From Saprospiraceae bacterium (GTDB lineage Bacteria; Bacteroidota; Bacteroidia; Chitinophagales; Saprospiraceae), in assembly GCA_016715405.1 (NCBI GenBank), contig JADKAE010000009.1, positions 217,213 through 281,212 of the forward strand: a DNA stretch of 64,000 nt. The letters are read 5' to 3'. The notes beneath the pieces were generated by a model that searched no databases, was not told the origin of the DNA, and saw only the letters and a list, made by a program, of their open reading frames with translations. Position numbers and translations under genes: made by a program. Positions within the stretch are counted from its first letter, which is position 1. Every line of letters starts with the position of its first letter. Below are positions 19,036-28,677 of the stretch, one piece after another.

Positions 19036-20238
19036 TCAGATAAAATACCGGCTTCTGCTCACCTTCTCCTTCACCACCGGCTTCAGGCGTTCTGCGGCGG
19101 TGAGCAGCATAGCCTCGTCGGTAGGGAAGGGTAGGGGGCGGTTGCCGATGCGCTGGGCGGTTTCTTTGCTAAGTGCGCGTTTGTCGCCGGTAAAGGTAGA
19201 GGCGTAGTTTTCAAACACCGCATCAGCGGCGATGGGCTGGCTGTCGAGTAATTCGCGGGTATGGGTGTCGAAAAAGTCGATTTTTCCGGCCACGGTAGCG
19301 GATTTGAATTGATACGCTTCGATAACGCGGGCGCGGATGAGCACTTTTTTGGGTACTTTGATGTCGTTGCCCAGACTGTCTTTCATTACGTTGCCCCGAC
19401 TGTCGAGCACGTATTCGAAGCCTTCTTCGATTTCTTTGGTTTCCTCAAATTCGCGTTCTTTGACCAGCGCGGGTTGCATTTGTATCTTCGTAATGCGCAT
19501 CACCACGCGGTAATCTATAGGCGCCTGGTTGGTGTTTCGGTTGTAAAAGACGGTCCACTCGGTGTTGAGGTCTTTGACGCCCATGCTGGTCACGATCTCT
19601 TCAAATTCGTTGGGCAATACTACCGGCGCTTCGTTTTCTATAGTGAGTAATACGCGGACGGTGCCCAGGTTGCGGGCTTCCTGCATGAGTTCGCGGCGGT
19701 CTTTGTAATCCTGGAAATATTCGGTGATTTTCCCAAATTCATTGTACGCAGCGCGCGCCGACGATTTGCTTCCCCGCCGACCTTCTTCCAGAAGTTCTTT
19801 GCCGCGGTCGTAGTGGTGCGCAGCGGCATTTTCGCGGGCTTCTTTTTCCAGGTCGTTGGTGCGCACAAAGCGAAATTCGGCTTTTACGCCCCTTTCGTCT
19901 ACCAACGGCAGCAGCGGACTGATCATATCCTGCCGGCGCCGGATGCGCTGGTATATGTCGTTGATGCGGGCCCAGTTTTCCGGGCGGTTTTCACTTTTGA
20001 GCCGGTCGGCTTCTTTCATATCGCGATCGGTTGCCTTAGCAAAAGCTTCCTCCAGCGCCTGTACGTATTCGGTTTTTTTCTTTTTCTTGCCGGCGAGTTT
20101 GGAGACGGCTACAGAAATGGTTTCGTCGTAGTTGCCGGTTTCGAGCAGTTTTTGCGGCGAAGCACAAGCCCCAATAGTGATGATGATTACGGCTGCAAGG
20201 ATTTTTGCGCTTAATCGTGGAAGGGTGATGGTATTCAT
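19036..20238 (-). CDS. Conserved Bacteroidota lipoprotein of unknown function
   Basis: A 400-residue protein with a lipobox ending at Cys25 (TIGAC). The mature part begins ASPQKLLETGNYDETISVAVSKLAGKKKKKTEYVQALEEAF, which looks like one or two TPR-type helical hairpins with a lysine-rich linker. A long helical middle and a beta-rich C-terminal domain (VRVLLTIENEAPVVLPNEFEE, YRVVMRITKIQMQPALV, VLIRARVIEAYQFKSATVAGKIDFFD) follow. I recognise the general type but no named family. It is probably periplasmic-facing and membrane-anchored. The frame is intact. Confidence 0.7.
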   Translation of the reverse strand: MNTITLPRLSAKILAAVIIITIGACASPQKLLETGNYDETISVAVSKLAGKKKKKTEYVQALEEAFAKATDRDMKEADRLKSENRPENWARINDIYQRIRRRQDMISPLLPLVDERGVKAEFRFVRTNDLEKEARENAAAHHYDRGKELLEEGRRGSKSSARAAYNEFGKITEYFQDYKDRRELMQEARNLGTVRVLLTIENEAPVVLPNEFEEIVTSMGVKDLNTEWTVFYNRNTNQAPIDYRVVMRITKIQMQPALVKEREFEETKEIEEGFEYVLDSRGNVMKDSLGNDIKVPKKVLIRARVIEAYQFKSATVAGKIDFFDTHTRELLDSQPIAADAVFENYASTFTGDKRALSKETAQRIGNRPLPFPTDEAMLLTAAERLKPVVKEKVSRSRYFI

Positions 20239-20260
20239 GGTGTTTTTCGTTTTTTAATAG

Positions 20261-20343
20261 CTCTTAGCAGTTAGGGCTTAGGGCTTAGCGAATAATAACT
20301 ACAGCTAACCGCTAGGCCCTAAGCCCTAACTGCTGACCGCTAA
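20261..20343. repeat. Inverted heptamer repeat GGGCTTA / TAAGCCC, second locus
   Basis: The left arm CTTAGCAGTTAGGGCTTAGG (20263-20282) pairs with right-arm copies GCTAGGCCCTAAGCCCTAAC (20311-20330). It uses the same heptamer as 12238-12350, eight kilobases away. Unlike the other loci it lies between divergent genes (lipoprotein and sbcC), so it cannot be a simple terminator for either. Confidence 0.8.
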
Positions 20344-20443
20344 TTTACCGCCGATTTTCACACGCCGAAACTAAGAAATCGTTAAAGCTAAACCTAAGAT
20401 GGTTAAAGATTCTTAAATTGAGGCGCCCGCACAATGCATAGGT

Positions 20444-23400
20444 ATGAAAATTACCAAAATAACTGTCAATAATCTCCACTCTTTGCGCTTGCAAGCGACG
20501 ATAGATTTCTTGTCGCCGCCGCTTTCGCATGCGGGGCTTATTGCTATCACCGGAGATACCGGCGCTGGTAAGACGACGCTGCTGGATGCAATCACCCTGG
20601 CGCTCTACGGCCGTATTCACCGCAATAAAGACGCCAAAGACGTGATGTCGTATGGGGCGGTGGAAAGCCTGGCAGAAGTGGAATTTGAAACGCACAAAGG
20701 TTTATTTAGAGCGAAATGGAGCATCTGGCGGGCTCATAAAAAAGACGACGGCGATATCAAGGGGCCGCGCCGCGAGTTATCGCAGTGGAACTCCCAGCGC
20801 GATGCTTTCGAAATCATTGCCGAAAAGGCGAAAGAGGTGGACGAACAGGTGGAGGCCGTCAGCGGACTCGACTACGACCGGTTCTGTCGCTCGGTGATGC
20901 TTTCCCAGGGCGATTTTGCCGCTTTCCTGAAGTCTGGTGAAAAAGAACGCAGCGAATTGTTAGAACGCATTACCGGCGTAGAAATATACAGCCGCCTGTC
21001 GATGGCTGCCTTCGAACGCAATAAGCTGGAACAACAGCGTCTCGAAGAATTGCGCCAATCACTTGAGCTTACCCAGGCGCCCGGCGATGAAGAAATGGCC
21101 GCGTGGGATCAGGCTTTGGCCCGCTACCAGTCGGAAGGCGAAGTGATCTCCGCGCAACGGGATCAACTCCAAAAGCAAAGTCAATGGTTGCAGCGCTTGA
21201 AGGAACTGGATGAACGCCAGGTTTTACTTCAAACAGAATTGCAAGCTAACGAACTCGAAAAAACCGAAAATGAAAGGCTGAAAGTCCAATTGCAAAATGC
21301 CCGGAAAGCGGCCGCATTTCAGCCCGACCTGGCGCTGCTCGAATCTTTGCAGCAGCGTTTGGATCAATTGATATCAGAAATTGCCGCCTTCGATATCCAG
21401 GCACAAACGGCGCGACAAAAGCTGGACGAATCGCAGCAGGAAAATGCAGCCTTGCAGGAAACCCTAAGCGCCCTACAGGCTGATTTTCAGATTAAATACC
21501 CCTTTGGGAAAGGCGCTGGCGCTCGACGCCGCTATCCAGGAAAAGATGCAGGCCTGCAAGCCCAACTTGCCCAGCAGGCCGCTCAGGAAAAACCTGGACC
21601 GAACTCGCCCAACAGTTGGAGGCCCAGTCGGCGCAGTTGACAGATTGGGAAAACATAGCACAAACCGGCGCCTTATGGCTTGAATCTCATTCCTCCTGGC
21701 AATCGCTGCCCCAACAACTCCCGCTCATGCAGGACAAGCGCAACGAGCTTCGACTGCTGTGGAAGGAATTGCAGGAAGCCAAACAAAAAGAACAGCATAC
21801 CGAAACCCAACTGGCCGATATCACCCGGAAACTGGACACTGCATTACTCGCCAGGCAGGAAGCCGAAGAAAAATTGCAGCAACTCCAAACGGAATTTGAG
21901 CGGCTGGCTCCTGAATACTACGCGCCCAGCCGCCAGGAACTGATTCATCTGTTGGTGCAGGAAATAGAAGGTTTGAACGATAAACAGGGACAACTCAAGC
22001 AATGGGCCGACATCCAGTCTGTTTACCAACAGAAATTAAAAATGGTGACTGAAATGGAGGACCGCCTCAGCCATTTGCAGTTGGAGGAAGAAGACGTCAA
22101 TAAAACGCTGATGGTAGCCCTGGATGCGCTCGATGACTATAACCAACGCCTTCAATATGCCGACAAGATATACGACCAGCAGCGGCAGATCGCCAATTAC
22201 GAAAAAGACAGGGAAATACTCCAGGAAGGCGAACCTTGTCCACTCTGTTTTTCTACGCATCATCCTTTTCGCGCACATGTCATAAAGCCTATGGTCGACG
22301 AGGCCCGGGCAGTGCGCGACAAGGCCCAGCAACAATACAACCAGGCACTGGCCAGGCAACAATCCCTCCTGCGCCGCCAAAACGAGCTATATAATGAAAC
22401 CAAACGCTTGCGAGCGTGAAGAGGGCCTGGAACGCCTTCGGCTCGACTTGCTCGATATCGAAGCGCAACTGGTTTCGGCGGAATCGGCCGTACTGCCAGG
22501 TTTTATGCGACCCCAATCTGCCAAAGGCATCGAAGAACTCGTTAGCAATATATCCGAATCGCTGGCCGATAAGCGCCTGCGCCGGATACAATTGATGGAA
22601 CTCGACAAATCGATAGCAGCGCTCGAGAAATCCGCGCAACAAGCCTCACAGGCTTATGCCGAAGCCCAGAGCGCCCATATGCTGGCACAGGAACGGGGGC
22701 AGGCCGCATCCAGATGGCAAACGGAAATTAACGCCAAGTGGGAACAATCCGTGGCGCAGATCAATGCCTTACTCAACCTTACGGCCTGACTTTTGAGGTA
22801 GAACAAGGCGCCGCTATTTTCGATACCCTGCAGGATCGGGCCAACGAATATGCGCAACAACGCGCCAGGTTAGAAGAGGCACAAAGAGAAAAAGCCGCCA
22901 AAACCCAGCGCATCGAACAATTGAGCGAGGAGTTGGCGAGGTTGCAAGAGCGACTGGATGCGCTCCGCCTGTCGCTTGCGACTCAGCGTGCTGCCCTCGA
23001 GGAATCCGTCGCCGAACGCAGAGCGGTTTTGGGCGACGAAGATCCACAGACGGCCAGGGCTTCTTTGCAAACGGCCATAGCTCAACAACAAGCCCTGTGC
23101 GACCAGGCCCGGGAGTCGCGAACGGCACTTGAAAAAGAACTCGAAAGTCTTCGCCGCCTTCACCAGGGCAAAACGAGTGAATTACTTACTGCATCAAGCA
23201 ACATGGAGGCGCTGCAAAAAGAATTGCTGAAAAAGCTGAAAAAGGCGGATTTTGATAGCATAGAAGCCCTGCAACAGGCGCTACTGGAGCCGGATACGCT
23301 ACAACAGATGGAAGAAAACCTCCAGGAGCGCGAAAAACGCCGATTCGAATTAGAGCGCCAATGGAAAGAACTGCTACATAATCAGGCGTTGGAGCGAGCA

Positions 23401-24084
23401 AAATCCCTCACAAATGAAACCGCCGAAACCATCGCCGAATGGCTTGCCGGCGCCGAACTGCAATACAAATCGGCTATGCAGGAGATTGGGGCCCTGCGCG
23501 AGAAAAAAAGCCAGGGCGAACAACGAAGGCAGGAGGCGCAATCGCTTCTGCAGCAGATAGCAGCCCAGGAGAATACCTGTTTGCGCTGGTCGAAACTCAA
23601 CGACGTCATCGGCCAGGCCGACGGCAAAAAATTCCGCGTTTTTGCACAGGGACTAACGCTTCAAAAACTCTCTTTACTGGCAAATAGGCACTTACAACAG
23701 CTAAACGGGCGTTATATTATACACAAGAGTCAAACGGAAGACCTTGCACTTGAAATCATAGATACCTACCAGGCCAACAATAAGCGTTCGATGAGCACCC
23801 TCTCCGGCGGCGAAAGTTTTCTGGTGAGCCTGGCCTGGCATTGGGCCTAGCCGGATCTGGCGGGCAAAAATGCCCTGATAAATCCCTCTTTGTCGATGAA
23901 GGTTTCAGCACCCTCGATGATAACAGCCTCGACCTGGCTATCAGCACCCTCGAAAAACCTGCAGGCAAGTGGCAAAACCATAGGGGTGATCTCGCACGTA
24001 AAAGCACTTAAAGAACGCGTATCTACCCAAATACAAGTAAAAATGAAGGGCAATGGATTTAGCGAAATTGCCGTATGTGGATGA
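20444..24084 (+). CDS. sbcC: SbcC exonuclease ATPase subunit (multiple frameshifts)
   Basis: SMC-like ATPase that with SbcD cleaves DNA hairpins and double-strand ends. Starts MKITKITVNNLHSLRLQATIDF. Walker A is GDTGAGKTTLLDAITLALYG. The Q-loop region FCRSVMLSQGDFAAFLKSG is typical of SbcC. Long coiled coils flank the zinc hook CPLC (22236-22247). The signature is TLSGGESFLVSLA and Walker B FVDEGFSTLDDNS. The C-terminus is GVISHVKALKERVSTQIQV. Reading it needs at least five frame changes (about 21500, 22400, 22750, 23840, 23950), many next to homopolymers. All ATPase motifs survive in one frame or another, so the gene is probably intact in the organism. No sbcD is visible in the window. Length about 1210 residues is normal for the family. 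Confidence 0.92.
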
Positions 24085-24179
24085 TTTAATCGGTTGTTGA
24101 GCCCAGAACATCGAATTTTGCCGTCACCTTTGTACCTTTATGCGTTTATTTGTAAAAGTGATTCAATAGCTTAGTGAAT

Positions 24180-24730
24180 ATGCAAAAAGTTTGAAAACCA
24201 TTTTTGGCAGCTACCACGGACTGGATGAAAAAAGCGTGGAATTTCTCACACAGGCACTCGAGCGCAGCAACTTGCCGGGATTCGATTATCTCGAGTTCAA
24301 ACAATCGCTGCTTGCCCTTGGCGAAATGAACATCGACGAAGCGACGGCTATCAAGTCGGCTTTCGCTACGGCCTCTACGGTGGGACTTACCAAAGACAAG
24401 CTCATCAAAACCGCCGAGCACTATAAAGGCGTGTTAAACGCAGAAAAATCTCAATTTGACGCCGCACTGCAAAAACAAATGCAGCAAAAAGTGCAGGGCA
24501 AACTGGAGGAAGTCGATAAGCTCAGAAAACAAATAGATGATTACAGGCTGAAAATCCAACAGCTACAAGAAAAAATCACCAGCTCGCAAGCCATTATCGA
24601 TCAGGCCGATGAACACATCCGGCAGTCCAAAGAGAAAATCGAACAAACGCGCGAGAATTTTGAAAATACCTGGCAGTCTATTCAAAACCAGATTAACCAG
24701 GACGTAGAAAATGTCAACCGGTACCTTTAA
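24180..24730 (+). CDS. Hypothetical coiled-coil protein, partner of the downstream membrane protein
   Basis: I do not recognise a family. A helical N-terminal half (about 90 residues; YHGLDEKSVEFLTQALERSN, DYLEFKQSLLALGEMNIDEA) is followed by a continuous coiled coil (LEEVDKLRKQIDDYRLKIQQ to the C-terminus). The uninterrupted frame starts with TTG at 24191. An ATG at 24180 reads MQKV and then hits TGA, but one additional T in the TTT run gives MQKVLKTIFGSYHG in frame, so I prefer 24180 with an indel. The membrane protein starts 18 bases after its stop, so they form an operon. No signal peptide is present, so it should be cytosolic. It may form a complex with the neighbour's coiled coil. Confidence 0.65.
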
Positions 24731-24748
24731 TCAAAAACACTTTTTAAG

Positions 24749-25777
24749 ATGGCTGATAATATGCAGTTTGTAAATCCGGAATTCAAACAAAAAACTTTCT
24801 GGAAGCGCCCCGAAGGCATAGCAGGTACTATTTTTCTGGCTGCCATGGTTTTGGGCGGCGGCTATTTGTTGTATACTTTTATGCCCCTTTTGCTTACGCT
24901 GGCATCCAATATATTGTATCTGAGCGCTATGCTCGTTGCGCTTGGCGCTTTGTTATACGTCGTGCTCGATCCCAAGATGCGCAACCTGATATGGTATGGC
25001 TATAAAAGTGCCATGCGCTGGATTACGGGCGTGTTTGTAAATCTCGATCCTATCGGCATCCTCAAAACTTACGTGGAAGACCTGGAAAATAACCTGGGAA
25101 AGATGCGCAAGCAAATCGGCATCCTGCGCGGCCAAATGCGCAAGTTGCAGACGCTGATGGAGGACAACAACAAGGAAATCGACCAGAATATGAAGCTGGC
25201 CGGTGCAGCCCGCGATAAAGGCATGGACCAGCAAATGCTACTCTCCTCGCGCAAAGCCGCACGCCTGAAAGAAAGCAATGAAAAATACCATGCGCTGCTC
25301 CAGAAAATGGAGCTCTTAAACCGTATCCTGGTGAAGATGCACGATAATTCCGAGATATTGCTCGAAGATACCCGCGACCAGGTACAGTTGAAGGAGCAAG
25401 AGCGCAAGGCTATCCGCACCAGTCACAGCGCAATGCGCTCGGCTATGAGCGTAATTAGCGGCGACCCCGACAAACGCGCTATGTTTGATATGGCCATGGA
25501 AGCCGTTGCCGACGATGTAGCCAACAAGGTGGGCGAAATGGAGCGCTTTATGGAAATGTCGGCCAATTTCATGAATTCTATCGACCTCCAAAACGGCGTG
25601 TTCGAAGAGCAGGGTATGCAGATGTTGGAAAAATGGGAAGAGGAAAGCACGCTGATGCTGTTGGGTGGCACGAAAAAATCGTCATCCGGCGATATTTTGG
25701 ACCTGAACAGCTTGCCCGCTTCTCGCGCAGAACAACAAAAACAAGGCGGGAATTCTCAATACGACAATTTTTTTTAG
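24749..25777 (+). CDS. Membrane-anchored coiled-coil protein with PspA-like helical region
   Basis: A 342-residue protein. Two transmembrane segments occupy about residues 24-72 (GTIFLAAMVLGGGYLLYTF and LYLSAMLVALGALLYVVL). After a basic linker (YGYKSAMRWITGVFVNLDP) comes a long coiled coil from about residue 95 to 260. Its opening, ILKTYVEDLENNLGKMRKQI, and the alternating pattern recall PspA/IM30 (ESCRT-III-like) helices, here fused to a membrane anchor. The similarity is by eye only. The C-terminal tail is low-complexity. The upstream coiled-coil gene ends 18 bases before. Downstream it converges on a LuxR regulator. A role in envelope integrity is a guess. Confidence 0.65.
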   Translation: MADNMQFVNPEFKQKTFWKRPEGIAGTIFLAAMVLGGGYLLYTFMPLLLTLASNILYLSAMLVALGALLYVVLDPKMRNLIWYGYKSAMRWITGVFVNLDPIGILKTYVEDLENNLGKMRKQIGILRGQMRKLQTLMEDNNKEIDQNMKLAGAARDKGMDQQMLLSSRKAARLKESNEKYHALLQKMELLNRILVKMHDNSEILLEDTRDQVQLKEQERKAIRTSHSAMRSAMSVISGDPDKRAMFDMAMEAVADDVANKVGEMERFMEMSANFMNSIDLQNGVFEEQGMQMLEKWEEESTLMLLGGTKKSSSGDILDLNSLPASRAEQQKQGGNSQYDNFF

Positions 25778-25852
25778 TTAAATAAAATGCTTAGGAAGGC
25801 TCGCAAAATTGCAAAAGCGGCCCTGGCGCTTGAAAACCTGTGGGGCGCACTA

Positions 25853-26449
25853 TTAGTAGTAATCAATACCCTTTTTCATGATATTTTTGCGATGGGTATA
25901 CACCGTATGCGTGCTGAGGTTGAGCGTGCCGGCAATTTCTTTGGCAATCAAGCCTTTAGCCACCAACCTGACGATCTCCACCTCGCGGGGTGATAGCGGC
26001 ATCGGCGCGCAATTGTCGTCGTTTTTGGAAAAAGAACGCTCCAGTATAAAGTCTAATACTTTCGAACAAAAGAACTTATCGCCTTTTGCCGCTGCTCTCA
26101 CGGCGTCCACAATTTCTTGCTCGCCGCAGGTTTTTGTCAAAAAACTATTGGCGCCGTATTCTAATACCTGATAAATAGAGCTTTTGTTGTTGTCGGAACT
26201 GATTATCAGGAGATGGGCTTGTGGGGCCAGCGTTTTTATGAGTTGAACGGTAGAGGGTTTGAAATAAGGAGGCTGGTGGTAGTCGAGCGTGACGACATCC
26301 GGGCGGTGTTTTTCCAGCAACGCGATGAGTTCTTCCTCATTGGCAGCTTCAGCTACAATATCGAATTGCGATTGCCCCGACAGCAGGCGCCATAGTCCTT
26401 GTCTGACCAGGTATTGCGAATCTGCTATGAGTACGGCAATTTTATTCAC
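25853..26449 (-). CDS. LuxR-family response regulator
   Basis: A 198-residue two-domain regulator. The receiver domain has D10 (LIAD) and the likely phospho-acceptor D56 in DVVTLDYHQP, with the conserved Lys in FLTKTCG. The C-terminal HTH is typical (LSPREVEIVRLVAKGLIAKEIAGTLNLSTHTVYTHRKNIM). The protein ends abruptly at MKKGIDYY, where the family normally continues with KLGI and another turn. A one-base indel in the A-run near 25885 would allow a longer tail, so the end may be wrong. The start lies 24 bases after the DUF4230 gene on the same strand, so they are probably co-transcribed. No histidine kinase is adjacent; it may serve a distant kinase. Confidence 0.88.
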   Translation of the reverse strand: MNKIAVLIADSQYLVRQGLWRLLSGQSQFDIVAEAANEEELIALLEKHRPDVVTLDYHQPPYFKPSTVQLIKTLAPQAHLLIISSDNNKSSIYQVLEYGANSFLTKTCGEQEIVDAVRAAAKGDKFFCSKVLDFILERSFSKNDDNCAPMPLSPREVEIVRLVAKGLIAKEIAGTLNLSTHTVYTHRKNIMKKGIDYY

Positions 26450-26473
26450 GCGGTTGTTGCATTTTTATTGGCT

Positions 26474-27514
26474 CTATTCTTCTTCAAGCGTGGATACTTT
26501 CTTTACCCCGTTTTGATCTTCACCTGATTCGTCGGGCATTTCATTGTCGCGGGGTGATTCTTTGAATTTAACGCGCAGTTGGTAGTTGCGGTTCATGGAT
26601 TTTAGCAGAGGACCGAACATCATATTCATGAGTTCAATAGCCTGGGAGCGCGACCGGTCCATGATATCGCTCTCCTGGGCTTCTCGCCGGAATTCTTCGC
26701 GCAGCGCATTGATACCCGAGTTGAGGTTGATACTCTTCACTTCACGCATCCAGCCTATGTCCAGTTTTTCAATTTTGGGATATACTTCGTGCGACAAGAT
26801 CGTAGGCTCCGGCAGCGTGATGCTTACAATATTGGTTTTGGGATTCAGGCTGATATTGAAATACTCATCGAGGCGAAAGCCTACTTTGAGGATGCTGATG
26901 GCAGTGATTTCTACGTCGGAAGAAGATACCTGAAAACCCCATATTTTGGTTTGCATCTGCTTGTTGATGCCTTTTTTATCGCGTACTTCCATAGTGGCCA
27001 ATTCGGCAATGGCCTTCTCTACTTTTTCCTGTAATAATCCTCTTGAACGGCTAAAATCTTCAATAGCGGCTCTTTCTTCCATTCGTTTGAGCAATGGGGT
27101 AAGCGCTTCTGTCATGGCAATACCGCAGGGCGTATCCACGTCGGAACCGCGGGCGTAAATGCTGCCCGCTTTGGTTTGCACCAGCGTAGTCATAATTTGG
27201 GTAACCAAAAAACAAGTGTATTTGGAGGCTATCTCGCGAAGTATGTCTACCGCATTGGACGACTCGTTGTCGTACCAGGTTTGGTATAGATTGGAGGTGG
27301 TATCCTTGAGGGAAACGAAATCGTGGTAATAGAGGTTTTTCAGGTATTCGTGGTGTTTTTCGTATTCCGGCCTAATTTTGCTTTTGTTTGCATCGTCTAA
27401 TCCCATGCGATTAGCCACATGCATGAGGATCGACATATTTATTTTGAATACCAGGTCGTTGAATTCCTTTCTGTTGCGCTGGGGTTGGACAATATTCGAG
27501 CGCTTCTTCTTCAT
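26474..27514 (-). CDS. DUF4230-containing protein
   Basis: A 346-residue protein. The N-terminal half is helical (EFNDLVFKINMSILMHVANR, EYLKNLYYHDFVSLKDTTSN). The C-terminal half, from about residue 180, matches DUF4230 as I know it: ILKVGFRLDEYFNISLNPKT, then VSITLPEPTILSHEVYPKIE and a long helix (ALREEFRREAQESDIMDRSR). DUF4230 proteins usually carry an N-terminal membrane anchor, which is missing here. Instead a 66-residue membrane protein ends one codon upstream in the same frame, separated only by TAG. Function is unknown. It forms a probable operon with that gene and with the LuxR regulator. Confidence 0.72.
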   Translation of the reverse strand: MKKKRSNIVQPQRNRKEFNDLVFKINMSILMHVANRMGLDDANKSKIRPEYEKHHEYLKNLYYHDFVSLKDTTSNLYQTWYDNESSNAVDILREIASKYTCFLVTQIMTTLVQTKAGSIYARGSDVDTPCGIAMTEALTPLLKRMEERAAIEDFSRSRGLLQEKVEKAIAELATMEVRDKKGINKQMQTKIWGFQVSSSDVEITAISILKVGFRLDEYFNISLNPKTNIVSITLPEPTILSHEVYPKIEKLDIGWMREVKSINLNSGINALREEFRREAQESDIMDRSRSQAIELMNMMFGPLLKSMNRNYQLRVKFKESPRDNEMPDESGEDQNGVKKVSTLEEE

Positions 27515-27715
27515 CTACATTAGGGCTGTAATCTGCAGGATATAGTTGAGCTGCAATTCCTTGGGGATCATGGTGTAATTTTTCCATTTCTTGGAGGTGT
27601 ATTTAAACACCACTAAACCCGCCAGGCAAATCAACAGCGTAAAAATCAGCAGTCTCCCGGTATTGAGTGTTTGTTTAGGCGCCGGTCCTTCTGATGGATA
27701 TCTTCCTCGCGACAT
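27515..27715 (-). CDS. Small single-pass membrane protein upstream of DUF4230
   Basis: 66 residues with one hydrophobic helix (residues 22-39, LLIFTLLICLAGLVVFKY) preceded by a polar, Pro-rich N-terminus and followed by a basic stretch (TSKKWKNYT). Its TAG stop is followed immediately by the ATG of the DUF4230 gene in the same frame (ATG TAG ATG). Either the two are translationally coupled, or the TAG interrupts what was one anchored DUF4230 protein of about 413 residues. A TAATTTTG box lies just upstream. Confidence 0.6.
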   Translation of the reverse strand: MSRGRYPSEGPAPKQTLNTGRLLIFTLLICLAGLVVFKYTSKKWKNYTMIPKELQLNYILQITALM

Positions 27716-27731
27716 GCTTTGTTAGTTTTTA

Positions 27732-27739
27732 CAAAATTA
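27732..27739 (-). promoter_or_regulatory. -7 box for the TM / DUF4230 / LuxR cluster
   Basis: On the minus strand TAATTTTG matches TAnnTTTG exactly and would start transcription about 10 bases before the start codon at 27715. No convincing -33 TTG is seen at 20 bases. Confidence 0.4.
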
Positions 27740-27781
27740 GCTTAAAAATCGCCCTTTAGGGCATAAATATTCCGTTGATTA

Positions 27782-28660
27782 ATGATAGCTATGCACTATG
27801 AAAAAGTAGCGTGTATGCTAAACCCACAATTAACATTGAATATGGGCGGAAAGTTGCTTATTCTGCACCGCCCCATCGTAATGGGTATCCTCAATACCAC
27901 GCCCGATTCTTTTTATGCGGGAAGTCGTGTGCTCAGCGAAAAGGAAATGCTGGAGTCTGCTGCGGTGATGCTGGAAGAAGGCGCAGCTATTCTTGATGTA
28001 GGCGGGGTATCAACCAGGCCGGGGGCAGAAGCGGTGAGCGAAGAAGAAGAACGCCGGCGCGTGTTGCCCATTATTGCCGGACTTAAACGACACTTTCCGG
28101 AGGCGCTTATTTCTGTGGATACTTTCCGGGCTTCAATTGCAGCGGCAGCCGTAGCAGAAGGCGCCGTGATGGTCAACGATATTTCGGCAGGCCGCCTCGA
28201 CGAGGCGATGTACCGCACCGTAGCTGAGCTTGGAGTGCCTTACGTGCTTATGCATATGCAGGGTACGCCGCAGACCATGCAGCACAATCCCGTATACGGC
28301 GATGTCGTATTGGAAGTACTCGACTATCTCATTGCCGAAGTGGGCAAATTGAGGGAGCTGGGCGTAAAAGATATTGTGATCGATCCCGGGTTTGGTTTCG
28401 GAAAAACCACAACACATAATCTTCAGTTGCTTCGCAGCCTACACGTACTCGGCATCCTTGAATTACCGGTTCTCGCCGGCATTTCCCGCAAGGCTACAAT
28501 ATATAAAACATTGGGGGTGACGGCGCAAGAAGCCCTCAACGGCACCACGGCCTTGCACATGGTAGCCCTGCAGCAGGGGGCCAAAATACTGCGCGTACAC
28601 GATGTAAAACCCGCACAGGAAGTGATCCGCTTGTGGGAAGCTTTGTACAACGCGGAATAA
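27782..28660 (+). CDS. folP: Dihydropteroate synthase
   Basis: Condenses 6-hydroxymethyl-dihydropterin diphosphate with p-aminobenzoate in folate synthesis; target of sulfonamides. Family motifs are complete: VMGILNTTPDSFYAGSR, ILDVGGVSTRPGA, ISVDTFRASIA, VNDISAG, YVLMHMQGTP, IVIDPGFGFGKT, PVLAGISRKATI and ALNGTTALHMVALQQGA. The preceding pathway enzyme, folK, is in this window but far away (49477). The start at 27782 gives an eleven-residue extension; the Met at 27815 is an alternative. Divergent from the DUF4230 cluster with a 66-base gap. The frame is intact. Confidence 0.96.
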   Translation: MIAMHYEKVACMLNPQLTLNMGGKLLILHRPIVMGILNTTPDSFYAGSRVLSEKEMLESAAVMLEEGAAILDVGGVSTRPGAEAVSEEEERRRVLPIIAGLKRHFPEALISVDTFRASIAAAAVAEGAVMVNDISAGRLDEAMYRTVAELGVPYVLMHMQGTPQTMQHNPVYGDVVLEVLDYLIAEVGKLRELGVKDIVIDPGFGFGKTTTHNLQLLRSLHVLGILELPVLAGISRKATIYKTLGVTAQEALNGTTALHMVALQQGAKILRVHDVKPAQEVIRLWEALYNAE

Positions 28661-28677
28661 AGTTGTATTTTCGACTT

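Noticed and set aside
20444..24084. Programmed frameshifting in sbcC
   Set aside because: There are at least five shifts of both signs at unrelated sites without slippery-site plus pseudoknot arrangement, and many other genes show the same, so sequencing error is simpler.
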